Below, piece by piece: positions 43,331 through 52,172 of a DNA stretch of 64,000 bases. A model generated the notes under the pieces. It saw only the letters and a list, made by a program, of their open reading frames with translations, was not told the origin of the DNA and ran no database searches. Position 1 is the first letter of the stretch. The number at the start of each line of letters is the position of its first letter. Source of the stretch: DATLCF01 sp035526505 (GTDB lineage Bacteria > Patescibacteriota > Saccharimonadia > Saccharimonadales > UBA4665); contig DATLCF010000002.1 of NCBI GenBank assembly GCA_035526505.1, positions 124,001 through 188,000 on the forward strand. Direction: 5' to 3'. Both the position numbers and the translations under genes were made by a program.

Positions 43331-44789
43331 CTACACGGCCACCATTGGCATTGAGTGCCATGTGCAGCTCAAAACCGCAACCAAATTGTTTGCGGCTGTG
43401 GGTAACGATGCCCGCGATGCCGTATCCAATACCTTGGTGAGTCCTATCTGCTTTGGCCTGCCCGGCACATTGCCTGTGCTGAACCGCGAAGCCGTACATG
43501 TGGCCATGCGCGCGGCCTATGCGCTTAACACCGTACCGCAAAAATATAGCGAATTCGACCGCAAGCACTATTTTTACCCTGACCTGCCCATGGGCTATCA
43601 GATTACCCAGCTGCACCACCCCATTATTTTGGGTGGGCATGTGGATGTTGAAATAAACGGCCAGCCCAAGCGTATTGGGGTTACCCGTGCCCATATGGAG
43701 GCCGACGCCGGCAAAAGCACGCACCCGACAGGCACCGATTACAGCCTGGTGGACCTCAATCGTGCTGGCACGCCGCTGCTAGAAATTGTATCCGAACCTG
43801 ACATGCATAGCGGCACCGAGGCCAAGGCCTATGCTAAAGAGCTGTATTTGCTGATGCGCTATGCTAGCGTCTCCGACGCCAATCTGTACTACGGTAACAT
43901 GCGCTTTGATGTGAACGTTAGTGTCAGCACCGATCCTGCCAAGCTGGGTACGCGCAGCGAAACCAAAAACCTCAATTCGTTCCGCGCAGTTGAAAAAGCC
44001 GTGGACTACGAAATTAACCGCCAAATAGAACTGCTGGAAAAAGGCGGGCAAGTAGTGCAGGAAACCCGCGGTTGGGACGATGCCAAACAGCGCACCTTTA
44101 GCCAACGCACCAAAGAAGATGCCCACGACTACCGCTATTTCCCAGACCCTGACCTACCGCCGCTGGAACTGGACGACGCCCATATCCAAACGGTAAAAGA
44201 GGAAATGCCAGTACTGCCCGGCGAGTGGCGTAAGCGTCTGCATAGCCTGGGACTGGATCTTTCACAAACCGACACACTACTGGAAGCCGAGCTGGATCTG
44301 GCCCAGGTGAGTTACCTAGGGCTTATAGAAGAAGTAATCGCCAATAAAGACTTTGCCAAAGCTCTGGCAAATTGGTTCGTAAACCTAGAAATCCCTTTGC
44401 GCCGTGACGAAACCGCTCAAACAAACAAGGGGTTAACCAATCAGGGCCGTCTGACCGCCTACCGGGCTGTATACGACCTGGTCAGAGCAGACAAACTCAG
44501 TTCGTCCAATGCTAAAACTTTGCTGACCAAACTGTTGATCAACCCAGAACAAGTGCAGGATATTGAAGTATTCGCCAAGCAATACAACCTCATGCAAGAA
44601 TCAGACACCGGTGCCATCGAAGCTATCGTGGCCAAGGTGCTGGCCGAAAACCTCAAAGCTGCCGACGACGTCAAGAACGGCGAAATGAAAGCTATCGGCT
44701 TCTTGGTAGGCCAGGTAATGAAGCATTCGCAAGGCCGTGCCAATCCGCAACTGGCCCAAACACTTATTAAGAAACAACTTGGTTTATAA
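43305..44789 (+). CDS. gatB: Asp/Glu-tRNA amidotransferase subunit B
   Basis: The 494-residue kinase/transamidase subunit starts with IGIECHVQLKTATKLF. It includes FDRKHYFYPDLPMGYQITQ, RAHMEADAGKS, NRAGTPLLEIVSEPDM, MRFDVNVSV and ETKNLNSFRAVEKAV. The C-terminal Yqey-like domain ends with VGQVMKHSQGRANPQLAQTLIKK. It completes gatCAB; together these replace glutaminyl- and/or asparaginyl-tRNA synthetase. Confidence 0.96.
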   Translation: MVNPQTKSNYTATIGIECHVQLKTATKLFAAVGNDARDAVSNTLVSPICFGLPGTLPVLNREAVHVAMRAAYALNTVPQKYSEFDRKHYFYPDLPMGYQITQLHHPIILGGHVDVEINGQPKRIGVTRAHMEADAGKSTHPTGTDYSLVDLNRAGTPLLEIVSEPDMHSGTEAKAYAKELYLLMRYASVSDANLYYGNMRFDVNVSVSTDPAKLGTRSETKNLNSFRAVEKAVDYEINRQIELLEKGGQVVQETRGWDDAKQRTFSQRTKEDAHDYRYFPDPDLPPLELDDAHIQTVKEEMPVLPGEWRKRLHSLGLDLSQTDTLLEAELDLAQVSYLGLIEEVIANKDFAKALANWFVNLEIPLRRDETAQTNKGLTNQGRLTAYRAVYDLVRADKLSSSNAKTLLTKLLINPEQVQDIEVFAKQYNLMQESDTGAIEAIVAKVLAENLKAADDVKNGEMKAIGFLVGQVMKHSQGRANPQLAQTLIKKQLGL

Positions 44790-44807
44790 GGTCGGCCCAG
44801 GATACGT

Positions 44808-45371
44808 ATGCTGTCATGGAAACGAATCGAGCCAACAACTGTTCAAAAAGTTGGCTGGCGCACCATTACCTCCAAGACATTTATTCTGCCCGACGGACAA
44901 CAGGCCGAGTTTGGCGTACTATGGCCCGACGGTCAGGAGTTTGCTACAGTACTGGCGCTTACCCCCGATAATCAGGTTGTCGTGGCCGATCAGTTTCGGT
45001 TTGGGCCTGAAAAAATAATGCGGGAAGTCCTGGGCGGATACGTGGATGAGGGCGAAACGCCCGCACAAGCTGCACGACGTGAGCTACTAGAAGAAACCGG
45101 CTATCAGGCAGGCAATCTTACGTATCTTGGTCCATCCTACAAAGATGCTTACATGAATGCGGTGTGGCACTGCTATTTAGCAACAGACTGCGTGCAGATT
45201 GCCAAGCAGCAACTGGAGCCGCACGAGCATGCGGAGGTGCATTTGATTAGCATAGAAGAACTGCTGCACAATGCCCGTCATGCGCGTATGACCGATCCGG
45301 CAATCGTTTTGATGGCTTACGAAACATTACAGAAATTACAAGGGGGTACCTATGAAGAAAAACGTCACTAA
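44808..45371 (+). CDS. Nudix hydrolase, ADP-ribose pyrophosphatase-like
   Basis: The 187-residue protein has a full Nudix box, starting GGYVDEGETPAQA and continuing RRELLEETGY. The layout resembles ADP-ribose/ADP-sugar pyrophosphatases, with VVVADQFRFGPEK before the box. It overlaps galU by 20 bases. That context suggests nucleotide-sugar turnover, though the substrate is not certain. Confidence 0.85.
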   Translation: MLSWKRIEPTTVQKVGWRTITSKTFILPDGQQAEFGVLWPDGQEFATVLALTPDNQVVVADQFRFGPEKIMREVLGGYVDEGETPAQAARRELLEETGYQAGNLTYLGPSYKDAYMNAVWHCYLATDCVQIAKQQLEPHEHAEVHLISIEELLHNARHARMTDPAIVLMAYETLQKLQGGTYEEKRH

Positions 45372-46245
45372 AGCAGTTATTGCCGCCGCCGGTTTTGGCA
45401 CGCGCTTTTTGCCGCAAACCAAGGCCATGCCCAAAGAAATGCTGCCGCTGGTGGACAAACCCATTATCCAATACATTGTGGAAGATTTGGTCGAAGCAGG
45501 GGTTAAGGACATTATTATCGTAACCGGCTATAGCAAACGCAGCATCGAAGATCACTTTGATGCACCCAGCGAGGATCTTATGAATAACTTGCGCGCTGGC
45601 GGTCCCAAAAAAGCCCACTTTGTCGAAGAAATCGAGGCTATAGCTAATTTGGCAAATTTTGTATATGTTCGTCAAAAGGGGGTCTATGGTAATGCCACAC
45701 CGCTCATGAATGTGGCTCACCTCATTGGCGACGAACCATTCATTTACTGTTATGCAGATGACATTACGCTGGCGGAGCCGAACCGTTTCCAGCAAATGGT
45801 TCATCGGTATAAAGAGCTCCAGGGCTCAATCTTGCCATGCATTCGGGCAAAAACCGACAAAGATTTTGATCGGTATGGTATCGTTGGCGGCGAAGCCGTA
45901 CAAGACGGGGTTATCCGTATGAATACTATTGTTGAAAAGCCCGGCCGTTCGACAGCACCTTCCGACCTGGCCAATGTAGGAGGTTACTTATTTACCCCGG
46001 ACATTTTTGCCTATCTAGAGGCGAGCTTGGATGGTCTTCAGCCCGACCAAGAATTTCAGGTCCAGCCAGCTATGCGTCAAATGATGCAAGAGGGCAAGCC
46101 GTTCTTTGCCTGCGAAATTCAAAACGGCGAATATTGTGATGCCGGCGACAAGCTTGAATATGTCAAAACCGTGGTCAAGTTCGCCCTCAAACGCAAAGAC
46201 ATTGGCGACGATTTCCGCGAGTACCTGCGCCAGACAGTGTTGTAA
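45352..46245 (+). CDS. galU: UTP-glucose-1-phosphate uridylyltransferase
   Basis: The 297-residue enzyme makes UDP-glucose. The N-terminal nucleotide-binding AAAGFGTRFLPQTKAMPKEM is canonical, followed by PIIQYIVED, GNATPLMNVAHLIGDEPFIYCYADD and IVEKPGRS. AGGGGG lies just before the ATG. It would feed envelope glycans or glucosylated solutes; the MGH1-like hydrolase at 2132 could act on the latter. Confidence 0.95.
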   Translation: MKKNVTKAVIAAAGFGTRFLPQTKAMPKEMLPLVDKPIIQYIVEDLVEAGVKDIIIVTGYSKRSIEDHFDAPSEDLMNNLRAGGPKKAHFVEEIEAIANLANFVYVRQKGVYGNATPLMNVAHLIGDEPFIYCYADDITLAEPNRFQQMVHRYKELQGSILPCIRAKTDKDFDRYGIVGGEAVQDGVIRMNTIVEKPGRSTAPSDLANVGGYLFTPDIFAYLEASLDGLQPDQEFQVQPAMRQMMQEGKPFFACEIQNGEYCDAGDKLEYVKTVVKFALKRKDIGDDFREYLRQTVL

Positions 46246-46278
46246 TGTTCCAAAATAGGGCTATACTTTTAAGTACCT

Positions 46279-46545
46279 ATGGATGATGCTGAGCAAATTT
46301 TGATAATTATTATTTCCAGTTTTCTTGGTGTATTCCTTATTTTGTCTATTATTTTCTTAGTGCAAATGTTGCGGCTGGTCAAAACCTTGCGGCATATTGC
46401 CCAAACAGCCGAAAAAGTTATTGATTCGGCCGAGTCCGTGGGCGATGTATTCCGCAAAGCCGCAGGCCCCCTTGGTTTTATGCGTATTGTAAGCGCTGTT
46501 GCTGACACTGTCAGCCGTCATAACCAAGCCCACAAGGAGAAATAA
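46279..46545 (+). CDS. Small membrane protein
   Basis: This 88-residue protein has one strongly hydrophobic N-terminal helix (about 7-32, Ile-rich) followed by an amphipathic helix resembling DUF948-type stress proteins (HIAQTAEKVIDSAESVGDVFRK). TTGTAA, 16 bases and TATACT end 11 bases before the ATG. It sits two bases upstream of a YtxH-like gene, and in other bacteria small DUF948 and YtxH proteins often pair. Confidence 0.6.
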   Translation: MDDAEQILIIIISSFLGVFLILSIIFLVQMLRLVKTLRHIAQTAEKVIDSAESVGDVFRKAAGPLGFMRIVSAVADTVSRHNQAHKEK

Positions 46546-46547
46546 GT

Positions 46548-46955
46548 ATGAATAAAGGCGCGAAACGCTTTGCAATTGGAACCGTAGTGGCTGCAATCGC
46601 AGGGTATCTGGCAGGTATCCTTACTGCACCAAAAAGCGGCAAAGAAACACGCAAAGACATCAAAGATACCGCAGAACGCGGTATAACCGAAGCCGAAAAA
46701 CAATTAAAAAGATTACACACCGAACTAGATAAAGTACTCGGCCAGGCTAAGCAAAAAGCCGAAACCGCCAAGGGTACTGCCAAAAAAGAAATCGACCAAG
46801 CCGTAACCGCCGCAAACGTGGTTAAAGAAAAAGCCCGCGAAGTTCTCAGCGCCATCCACGAGGGCGATGCCGACGATAAAGACCTTAAAAAAGCCATCAA
46901 CGACGCCACCAAGGCCATTGACCACCTCAAAACCTACCTCAAAAAACAACCATAG
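46548..46955 (+). CDS. YtxH-domain protein
   Basis: The 135-residue protein has an N-terminal glycine-rich membrane helix (IGTVVAAIAGYLAGILTAPKSGKETRKD, spanning 7-35), which is the YtxH signature. A long Lys/Ala/Glu-rich coiled coil follows. Relatives are general-stress proteins of unknown biochemistry. AAGGAG lies upstream. It probably shares a transcript with the preceding small membrane gene. Confidence 0.8.
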   Translation: MNKGAKRFAIGTVVAAIAGYLAGILTAPKSGKETRKDIKDTAERGITEAEKQLKRLHTELDKVLGQAKQKAETAKGTAKKEIDQAVTAANVVKEKAREVLSAIHEGDADDKDLKKAINDATKAIDHLKTYLKKQP

Positions 46956-46992
46956 CCTTTCTCAAAAGATCAAAAATTTGCTGTTGTAAAAG

Positions 46993-47026
46993 TCGCGCCC
47001 ATATTAGGGCGTGATTTCGCTATAAT
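46993..47026 (+). promoter_or_regulatory. Hairpin followed by dnaE promoter -10 box
   Basis: TCGCGCCC (46993-47000) pairs with GGGCGTGA (47007-47014), including one G-U pair, and is followed by TTT; it may be a weak terminator for the YtxH gene. TATAAT at 47021-47026 directly behind it would start dnaE transcription about 20 bases before the ATG, with a GAGAGGG ribosome-binding site. Confidence 0.45.
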
Positions 47027-47047
47027 AAAGGGTAGCGAGAGGGTAGC

Positions 47048-50000
47048 ATGAGCGATCTACAACCTAGTGATTATGTGCATTTGCATAACCATACACAGTA
47101 CAGCTTGCTGGATGGCTTAACCAAAGTACCAGCGCTATTGGACTATACAAAAAAAAGCGGTATGGTGGCAGTGGCCCAGACCGATCACGGCACCTTAAGC
47201 GGGGCAATCGAGTTTTACAAAGAAGCTACAGCGCGCGAGGTTAAACCTATTATCGGTATGGAAACCTATGTGGCTTCGCGCACTATTTACGATAAAGAGC
47301 CAGGCAAAGACAAGGTATATTACCACCTTATTTTGCTAGCTATGAACAACACCGGCTATCGTAACTTAATGAAGCTGTCTACCATTGCCAACCTAGAGGG
47401 GACATACTACAAGCCCCGTGTTGACCATGCCCTACTGGAAAAATACAACGAAGGACTTATCGTGTTAAGCGGCTGCATCGGTGGCGAGGTGGCCGATGCC
47501 ATGCGACAAGGGCAATATGCCAAGGCCCGTGAAATTGCCGAATGGTATAAGGGCGTATTTGGCGACCGTTACTACATAGAGGTCCAAGACCACGGTCACC
47601 CCAATCACCCCAGCAAATGGGAGGAGCAAGTAACTGTTAACGAACAGCTCATTACTCTGGCCAAAGAGTTAGGCCTGCCTTGTACTGTTACCTGTGATGC
47701 CCACTATCTGCGCCACGAAGACCAAACCGCGCACGAAATTCTGCTATGCGTGCAAACCGGCTCATTTCTAAGCGACGAAAAGCGTATGAGCTTAGCCAAC
47801 TTTGAGTTACACGTTACTGAGCCTAAGGAAATTATTAAACGCTGGGGCAAGGACCATCCCGATTTTATTACCAACACCCGTGCCATTGCCGACCGTTGCG
47901 CTGTTAGCATCGAGCTGGGTAAAATATTGATCCCCAAGTTCCCGGTGCCAAAGGGCGAAAATGAAAAGTCGTATCTGCACAAACTGGTATACCGTGGTCT
48001 GGCCTGGCGCTACGGTGGCGTAAACGAAACCACAGTCAAAAAAATGACTGTTCAGGAAGCCAAAAAAACACTGCCAGATGCTGTTGCAACCCGCGCTACC
48101 TACGAGCTGGGTATCATCGATAGTATGGGCTTTAACGGCTACTTCCTAATTATTTCCGACTTTATGAACTGGGGTAAAGACCAGGGGGTAGTATTTGGAC
48201 CGGGACGGGGCAGCGCAGCCGGATCGATCATTTCGTTTGCACTCAGGATTACGGAACTGGACCCGCTGCGCTACGACCTGCTGTTCGAGCGCTTCCTAAA
48301 CCCGGATCGCATTAGCATGCCGGACGTAGACATCGACATTCAGGACACTCGCCGCGACGAAGTTATTCAGTACTGTGCCGAAAAATACGGCTCCGATCGA
48401 GTGGCCAACATTGTTACATTTGGCCGCATGGCCGCCCGCAATGCCGTACGCGACGTAGCCCGTGTGCTGCAGGTGCCCTATGCCGAGGCCGACCGCATGG
48501 CCAAAATGATCCCGCCGCCCATCCAGGGTAACCATATCCCGCTGGAAAAATCGCTCAAAACCGATGCCGACCTCAAGCGCGAATACGAAACCAACGAAAC
48601 GTCCAAAAAGGTCTTTGACCTGGCCATTCAAATGGAGGGGACTATTCGCTCTCACGGCGTGCATGCTGCGGGCGTAGTGATTGCCCCGGACGAAATTGTA
48701 AAGTTTGCCCCGCTCGAAATGGCCCAAAAGGGTGTGGTAGCCACCCAGTACCCTATGGGTCCTATCGAAGAATTGGGGCTGCTAAAAATGGACTTCTTGG
48801 GGCTGTCCAACCTGACCATTATCAATAACGCTTTGCGCATTATTAAGCGTGTATACGGCAAACAGATTGACCTTAACCGGCTGCCGCTGGACGACGAGCA
48901 AACATTTGCCCTGTTCCAGCGCGGTGATACCACCGGTGTATTCCAGCTGGAATCTGCCGGCATGAAGCGTTACTTGCGGGAACTCAAGCCCACGGTGTTT
49001 GACGATATCGTAGCCATGGTGGCCCTGTACCGTCCCGGCCCCATGCAGTTTATCGACGACTTTATCGCGCGTAAACACGGCCAAAAAGCCATTGTGTACC
49101 CGCACCCTAGCATGGAGAACTCACTCAAAACCACTTACGGCGTGTTGGTGTACCAGGAACAGGTGATGCAGATTAGTAAAGAAGTCTGCGGTTTTACCGG
49201 CGGCGAGGCCGATACCTTGCGCAAGGCCATTGGTAAGAAAAAAATCGATCTTATGGCCAAAATGAAAGACAAAATGATCGAAGGCGGCGAAAAAGTATCG
49301 GGCATTGACCGCGCGCTTATGGAAAAGTTCTGGAAACAGCTGGAAGATTTTGCAGCGTATTGTTTTAACAAATCACACGCTGCCTGTTATGGTTTAATCG
49401 CCTACCAAACCGCCTACCTAAAGGCGCATTATCCGGCAGCCTTTATGGCAGCGCTTATGACGAGCGACTACGATGACACCGACCGCCTGGCTATCGAAAT
49501 TACCGAATGTAAAAAAATGGGCATCGATGTCCTGCAGCCGGATGTAAACGAGTCCTTCGTAGAATTCGCCGTGGTACCGGACAGTACGAATCCGGATAAC
49601 CGCAAGGCACCCGTGCGCTTTGGTATGAATGCCATTAAAAATGTGGGCACCGGGGCCGTAGAAGAAATATTGCGGGCACGCGAAATTGACGGCACATTCG
49701 CCAGCCTGGAGGATTTCTTTGCCAAGGTAAATCCGCGTATCGTAAACCGTAAGGCGCTGGAAAGCCTTATAAAAGCCGGTGGCTTTGACCGCTTTGGTGA
49801 CCGGTCGCAATTGCTGCACAATGCCGATGTACTGTTGGCGTTCGCCAACCGTTTGCAAAAAGAGGCCAACAGTGGTCAGACCGACCTATTTGGCAACCTG
49901 GTAGACGAAATTGCCAAACCGCAGTTAAGCCTGGAAGCAGCCGCAGTCGTTTATACGCCGCGCGAACAGCTGTTGTGGGAGCGCGAGCTGTTGGGCCTGT

Positions 50001-50707
50001 ACCTTAGCCAACACCCATTGGCTATGTTTGAATCGTTCCTAAGCGAGCAAACCATCCCGCTTAACACCCTCAAGCCCGAACACGACGGTAAGTCCGTAAC
50101 CATTGGCGGCGCTATTGCCGATATTCGCGAAATCACCACCAAAAACGGACAAAAAATGGCGTTTATTAAAATAGAAGATCAGTTTGGGGACAGCGAACTT
50201 ATTTTATTCCCCAATGCATTCCAGCAAACCCTGGGCCTGTGGGAACGTGACCGCGTAGTATTGGTGCGCGGCAAAGCCAGTGCCAAAGACCGCGAGGGCA
50301 ATATTGGCGACGAAATAAAGATTATGGTGGATGACGCGCGCGAAATTACCGCCGAACAAGCCGCAGCCTACCAGGCTACAGGCCGAAAGCCCAAAGTACC
50401 AGTTGCCGGCAAAAAGAAAAGCGCCGCTGCAGCCGTGGGTACTGCCAAGGGCAAAGCAGCGGCAGCGGTCAAGCCAGGTCAGCCCGAGCGCGTATATGTG
50501 CGCCTGGCCGACAGCCAAAACCCCGACCTCCTGCTGGCGTTAAAACAACTTATCGACCAAGCCCAGGGCAGCACCGAGGTCGTACTGGTACTAGGCCCAG
50601 CCGACAGCAAGCAGATTGTCAAACTACCCACCGGTTTATCCAAGGAAGAAACAGTACTCACCCAACTCAAAGAATTAGTTGGTGCAGATAATCTTAAAAT
50701 CCAATAG
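47048..50707 (+). CDS. dnaE: DNA polymerase III alpha subunit
   Basis: The 1219-residue replicative polymerase has an N-terminal PHP domain (HLHNHTQYSLLDG at the start, about 1-215). The palm holds the catalytic Asp pair in PDVDIDIQDTRRDE (about 424) and FGPGRGSAAGS before it. HhH/finger regions contain VVYQEQVMQI, and an OB domain lies near 1014 (VTIGGAIADIREITT). A Lys/Ala-rich linker (about 1118-1140) precedes a C-terminal domain. No exonuclease domain is fused. ATG 47048 has a GAGAGGG site. Confidence 0.97.
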   Translation: MSDLQPSDYVHLHNHTQYSLLDGLTKVPALLDYTKKSGMVAVAQTDHGTLSGAIEFYKEATAREVKPIIGMETYVASRTIYDKEPGKDKVYYHLILLAMNNTGYRNLMKLSTIANLEGTYYKPRVDHALLEKYNEGLIVLSGCIGGEVADAMRQGQYAKAREIAEWYKGVFGDRYYIEVQDHGHPNHPSKWEEQVTVNEQLITLAKELGLPCTVTCDAHYLRHEDQTAHEILLCVQTGSFLSDEKRMSLANFELHVTEPKEIIKRWGKDHPDFITNTRAIADRCAVSIELGKILIPKFPVPKGENEKSYLHKLVYRGLAWRYGGVNETTVKKMTVQEAKKTLPDAVATRATYELGIIDSMGFNGYFLIISDFMNWGKDQGVVFGPGRGSAAGSIISFALRITELDPLRYDLLFERFLNPDRISMPDVDIDIQDTRRDEVIQYCAEKYGSDRVANIVTFGRMAARNAVRDVARVLQVPYAEADRMAKMIPPPIQGNHIPLEKSLKTDADLKREYETNETSKKVFDLAIQMEGTIRSHGVHAAGVVIAPDEIVKFAPLEMAQKGVVATQYPMGPIEELGLLKMDFLGLSNLTIINNALRIIKRVYGKQIDLNRLPLDDEQTFALFQRGDTTGVFQLESAGMKRYLRELKPTVFDDIVAMVALYRPGPMQFIDDFIARKHGQKAIVYPHPSMENSLKTTYGVLVYQEQVMQISKEVCGFTGGEADTLRKAIGKKKIDLMAKMKDKMIEGGEKVSGIDRALMEKFWKQLEDFAAYCFNKSHAACYGLIAYQTAYLKAHYPAAFMAALMTSDYDDTDRLAIEITECKKMGIDVLQPDVNESFVEFAVVPDSTNPDNRKAPVRFGMNAIKNVGTGAVEEILRAREIDGTFASLEDFFAKVNPRIVNRKALESLIKAGGFDRFGDRSQLLHNADVLLAFANRLQKEANSGQTDLFGNLVDEIAKPQLSLEAAAVVYTPREQLLWERELLGLYLSQHPLAMFESFLSEQTIPLNTLKPEHDGKSVTIGGAIADIREITTKNGQKMAFIKIEDQFGDSELILFPNAFQQTLGLWERDRVVLVRGKASAKDREGNIGDEIKIMVDDAREITAEQAAAYQATGRKPKVPVAGKKKSAAAAVGTAKGKAAAAVKPGQPERVYVRLADSQNPDLLLALKQLIDQAQGSTEVVLVLGPADSKQIVKLPTGLSKEETVLTQLKELVGADNLKIQ

Positions 50708-50717
50708 TAAACAAATG

Positions 50718-51593
50718 CTAGTGGATCATGCCGCTGGTGCGGGTAAGCAGAAAGCCGGCTACGCCGCCGCCAACCATCACAACATCGAGTACGCGGTGGT
50801 TAATGATAAAATGCTCGCCCTTAACCACTACCCGTCGCCACGCCAAAGCATGGCGCATAGCAAAGATAACTATGCAGGTGCCAGCCAACGCGGCTACGGT
50901 AAATGTAGTCCAGGCAGTGCTGCCAGCGAGTAATTCTACGCGGGCAATCGTATGTTTGGCCGGCAACACCTGGGGTGTGTCTGCAGCGTTCGCACTATCT
51001 GCCGGCTCGCCGTACATGGCCACAATAACGGTTTCGGCCCGACTGCCCTGGAATGACGGCGCATTGGTAATGCCAAAGCCGACATCCTGATAATCCTTGT
51101 CTAGTACATTGGCGCGATGTTCGGGGCTGGCCATCCAGGCACTTACCGTGTCGTTGCTGCCGGCAAAACCGTAAGCCAGATTTTCGCCCACAGCCCGATA
51201 GTTGTAGCCGTTTTGCGCCACAAAGCTCCAGGGCTGTTTGCCATCCGGTGTTGCATGCGACCAATAGTTGCGAGCAACCATGTCGTTGGCTTTAGCCTGG
51301 GCTGCAGCGGCCAGCTGCGTATTAATGCGTAACGCTTGTTCGCTGTGCTTGGCACGCTGCGAATTGGTATCTTCCAGTAAGGCTGTTGCGCTAATATCGG
51401 TGGCATAGCCCAACACCCTGTGCTGACCCTGCACCCACAAACTGTTAATTGCCAGGCCCACCACAACCAAGGTAAACAATGGCAAATAGGGCCAATACGT
51501 TTTGGAAAATTGTTTGGTTTGTTTGTGGTGGCGGCCGCTGCGCTTTTTGTGGTGCGCCGGTATCTTGTGCCTGGGTTCGCTAACAAGGACCAT
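50718..51593 (-). CDS. CAP/SCP-superfamily membrane protein
   Basis: The 291-residue protein has a basic N terminus and a first membrane helix (about 35-55). A CAP domain (about 65-215) includes NYWSHATPDGKQPWSF, NYRAVGENLAYGF and SPEHRANVLDKDYQDVGFG, with the His/Glu cavity residues visible. Two further helices follow near 230-250 and 265-285. CAP proteins act extracellularly in diverse ways, including binding and occasionally proteolysis. The flanking helices are less usual. Confidence 0.85.
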   Translation of the reverse strand: MVLVSEPRHKIPAHHKKRSGRHHKQTKQFSKTYWPYLPLFTLVVVGLAINSLWVQGQHRVLGYATDISATALLEDTNSQRAKHSEQALRINTQLAAAAQAKANDMVARNYWSHATPDGKQPWSFVAQNGYNYRAVGENLAYGFAGSNDTVSAWMASPEHRANVLDKDYQDVGFGITNAPSFQGSRAETVIVAMYGEPADSANAADTPQVLPAKHTIARVELLAGSTAWTTFTVAALAGTCIVIFAMRHALAWRRVVVKGEHFIINHRVLDVVMVGGGVAGFLLTRTSGMIH

Positions 51594-51623
51594 ATTGTCC
51601 TTATTTTAGCACAACGTTTACGC

Positions 51624-52124
51624 TTATTTGTCCGTAAACCGGCAGTGGTACATGGCCATGGCCGCGGCAACCGCCACATTGAACGATTCTTTATGGCCAA
51701 ACATAGGTATTTCCAGTGCCGTACCGCAAGCGGCAAGCACTTCCGGCTCAATGCCTTCCACCTCGCGGCCTACAATTAATGCAATTTTCTGTGGCGGCCG
51801 GTAGGTGGGCAAGGGAATGGCGCGCGGCGCTTGCTCGATAGCCGCCACTGTATATTCTTGCTTCTTCAGCCGATCCAGTAACTCAATAACATCCGCTTGC
51901 TGTTCCCAGACAATCGTACTTTCAGCGCCCAAAGCAGTTTTATTAATCTGACGGGCAATTTTGGCGCTCAGGTGCGGCAGCCTGGTGTCATCAGGTTTAA
52001 GAGGATAAGGGGTATAGCCGGTCAGGTACACCTTGGTCACTCCCAGCCCTTCGGCAGTACGCAGCAGCGAGCCAACGTTATGGCAGCTCCGCAGGTTGTG
52101 GGCAATTAATATAATATCTCGCAT
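51624..52124 (-). CDS. TrmH/SpoU family RNA 2'-O-methyltransferase
   Basis: From ATG 52124 the protein is 166 residues with SPOUT motifs: IAHNLRSCHNVGSLLRTAEGLGV near the N terminus, IALIVGREVEGIEPEVLAACGTALEIPM and the C-terminal ESFNVAVAAAMAMYHC. It would methylate ribose in tRNA or rRNA using SAM. TATTAT ends seven bases before the ATG. It is divergent from the pilus-type ATPase, with only 48 bases between the starts. Confidence 0.88.
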   Translation of the reverse strand: MRDIILIAHNLRSCHNVGSLLRTAEGLGVTKVYLTGYTPYPLKPDDTRLPHLSAKIARQINKTALGAESTIVWEQQADVIELLDRLKKQEYTVAAIEQAPRAIPLPTYRPPQKIALIVGREVEGIEPEVLAACGTALEIPMFGHKESFNVAVAAAMAMYHCRFTDK

Positions 52125-52172
52125 TGTTTGAATAATACCATCATAAATATGCTCATGGTTTATAATGGTGGC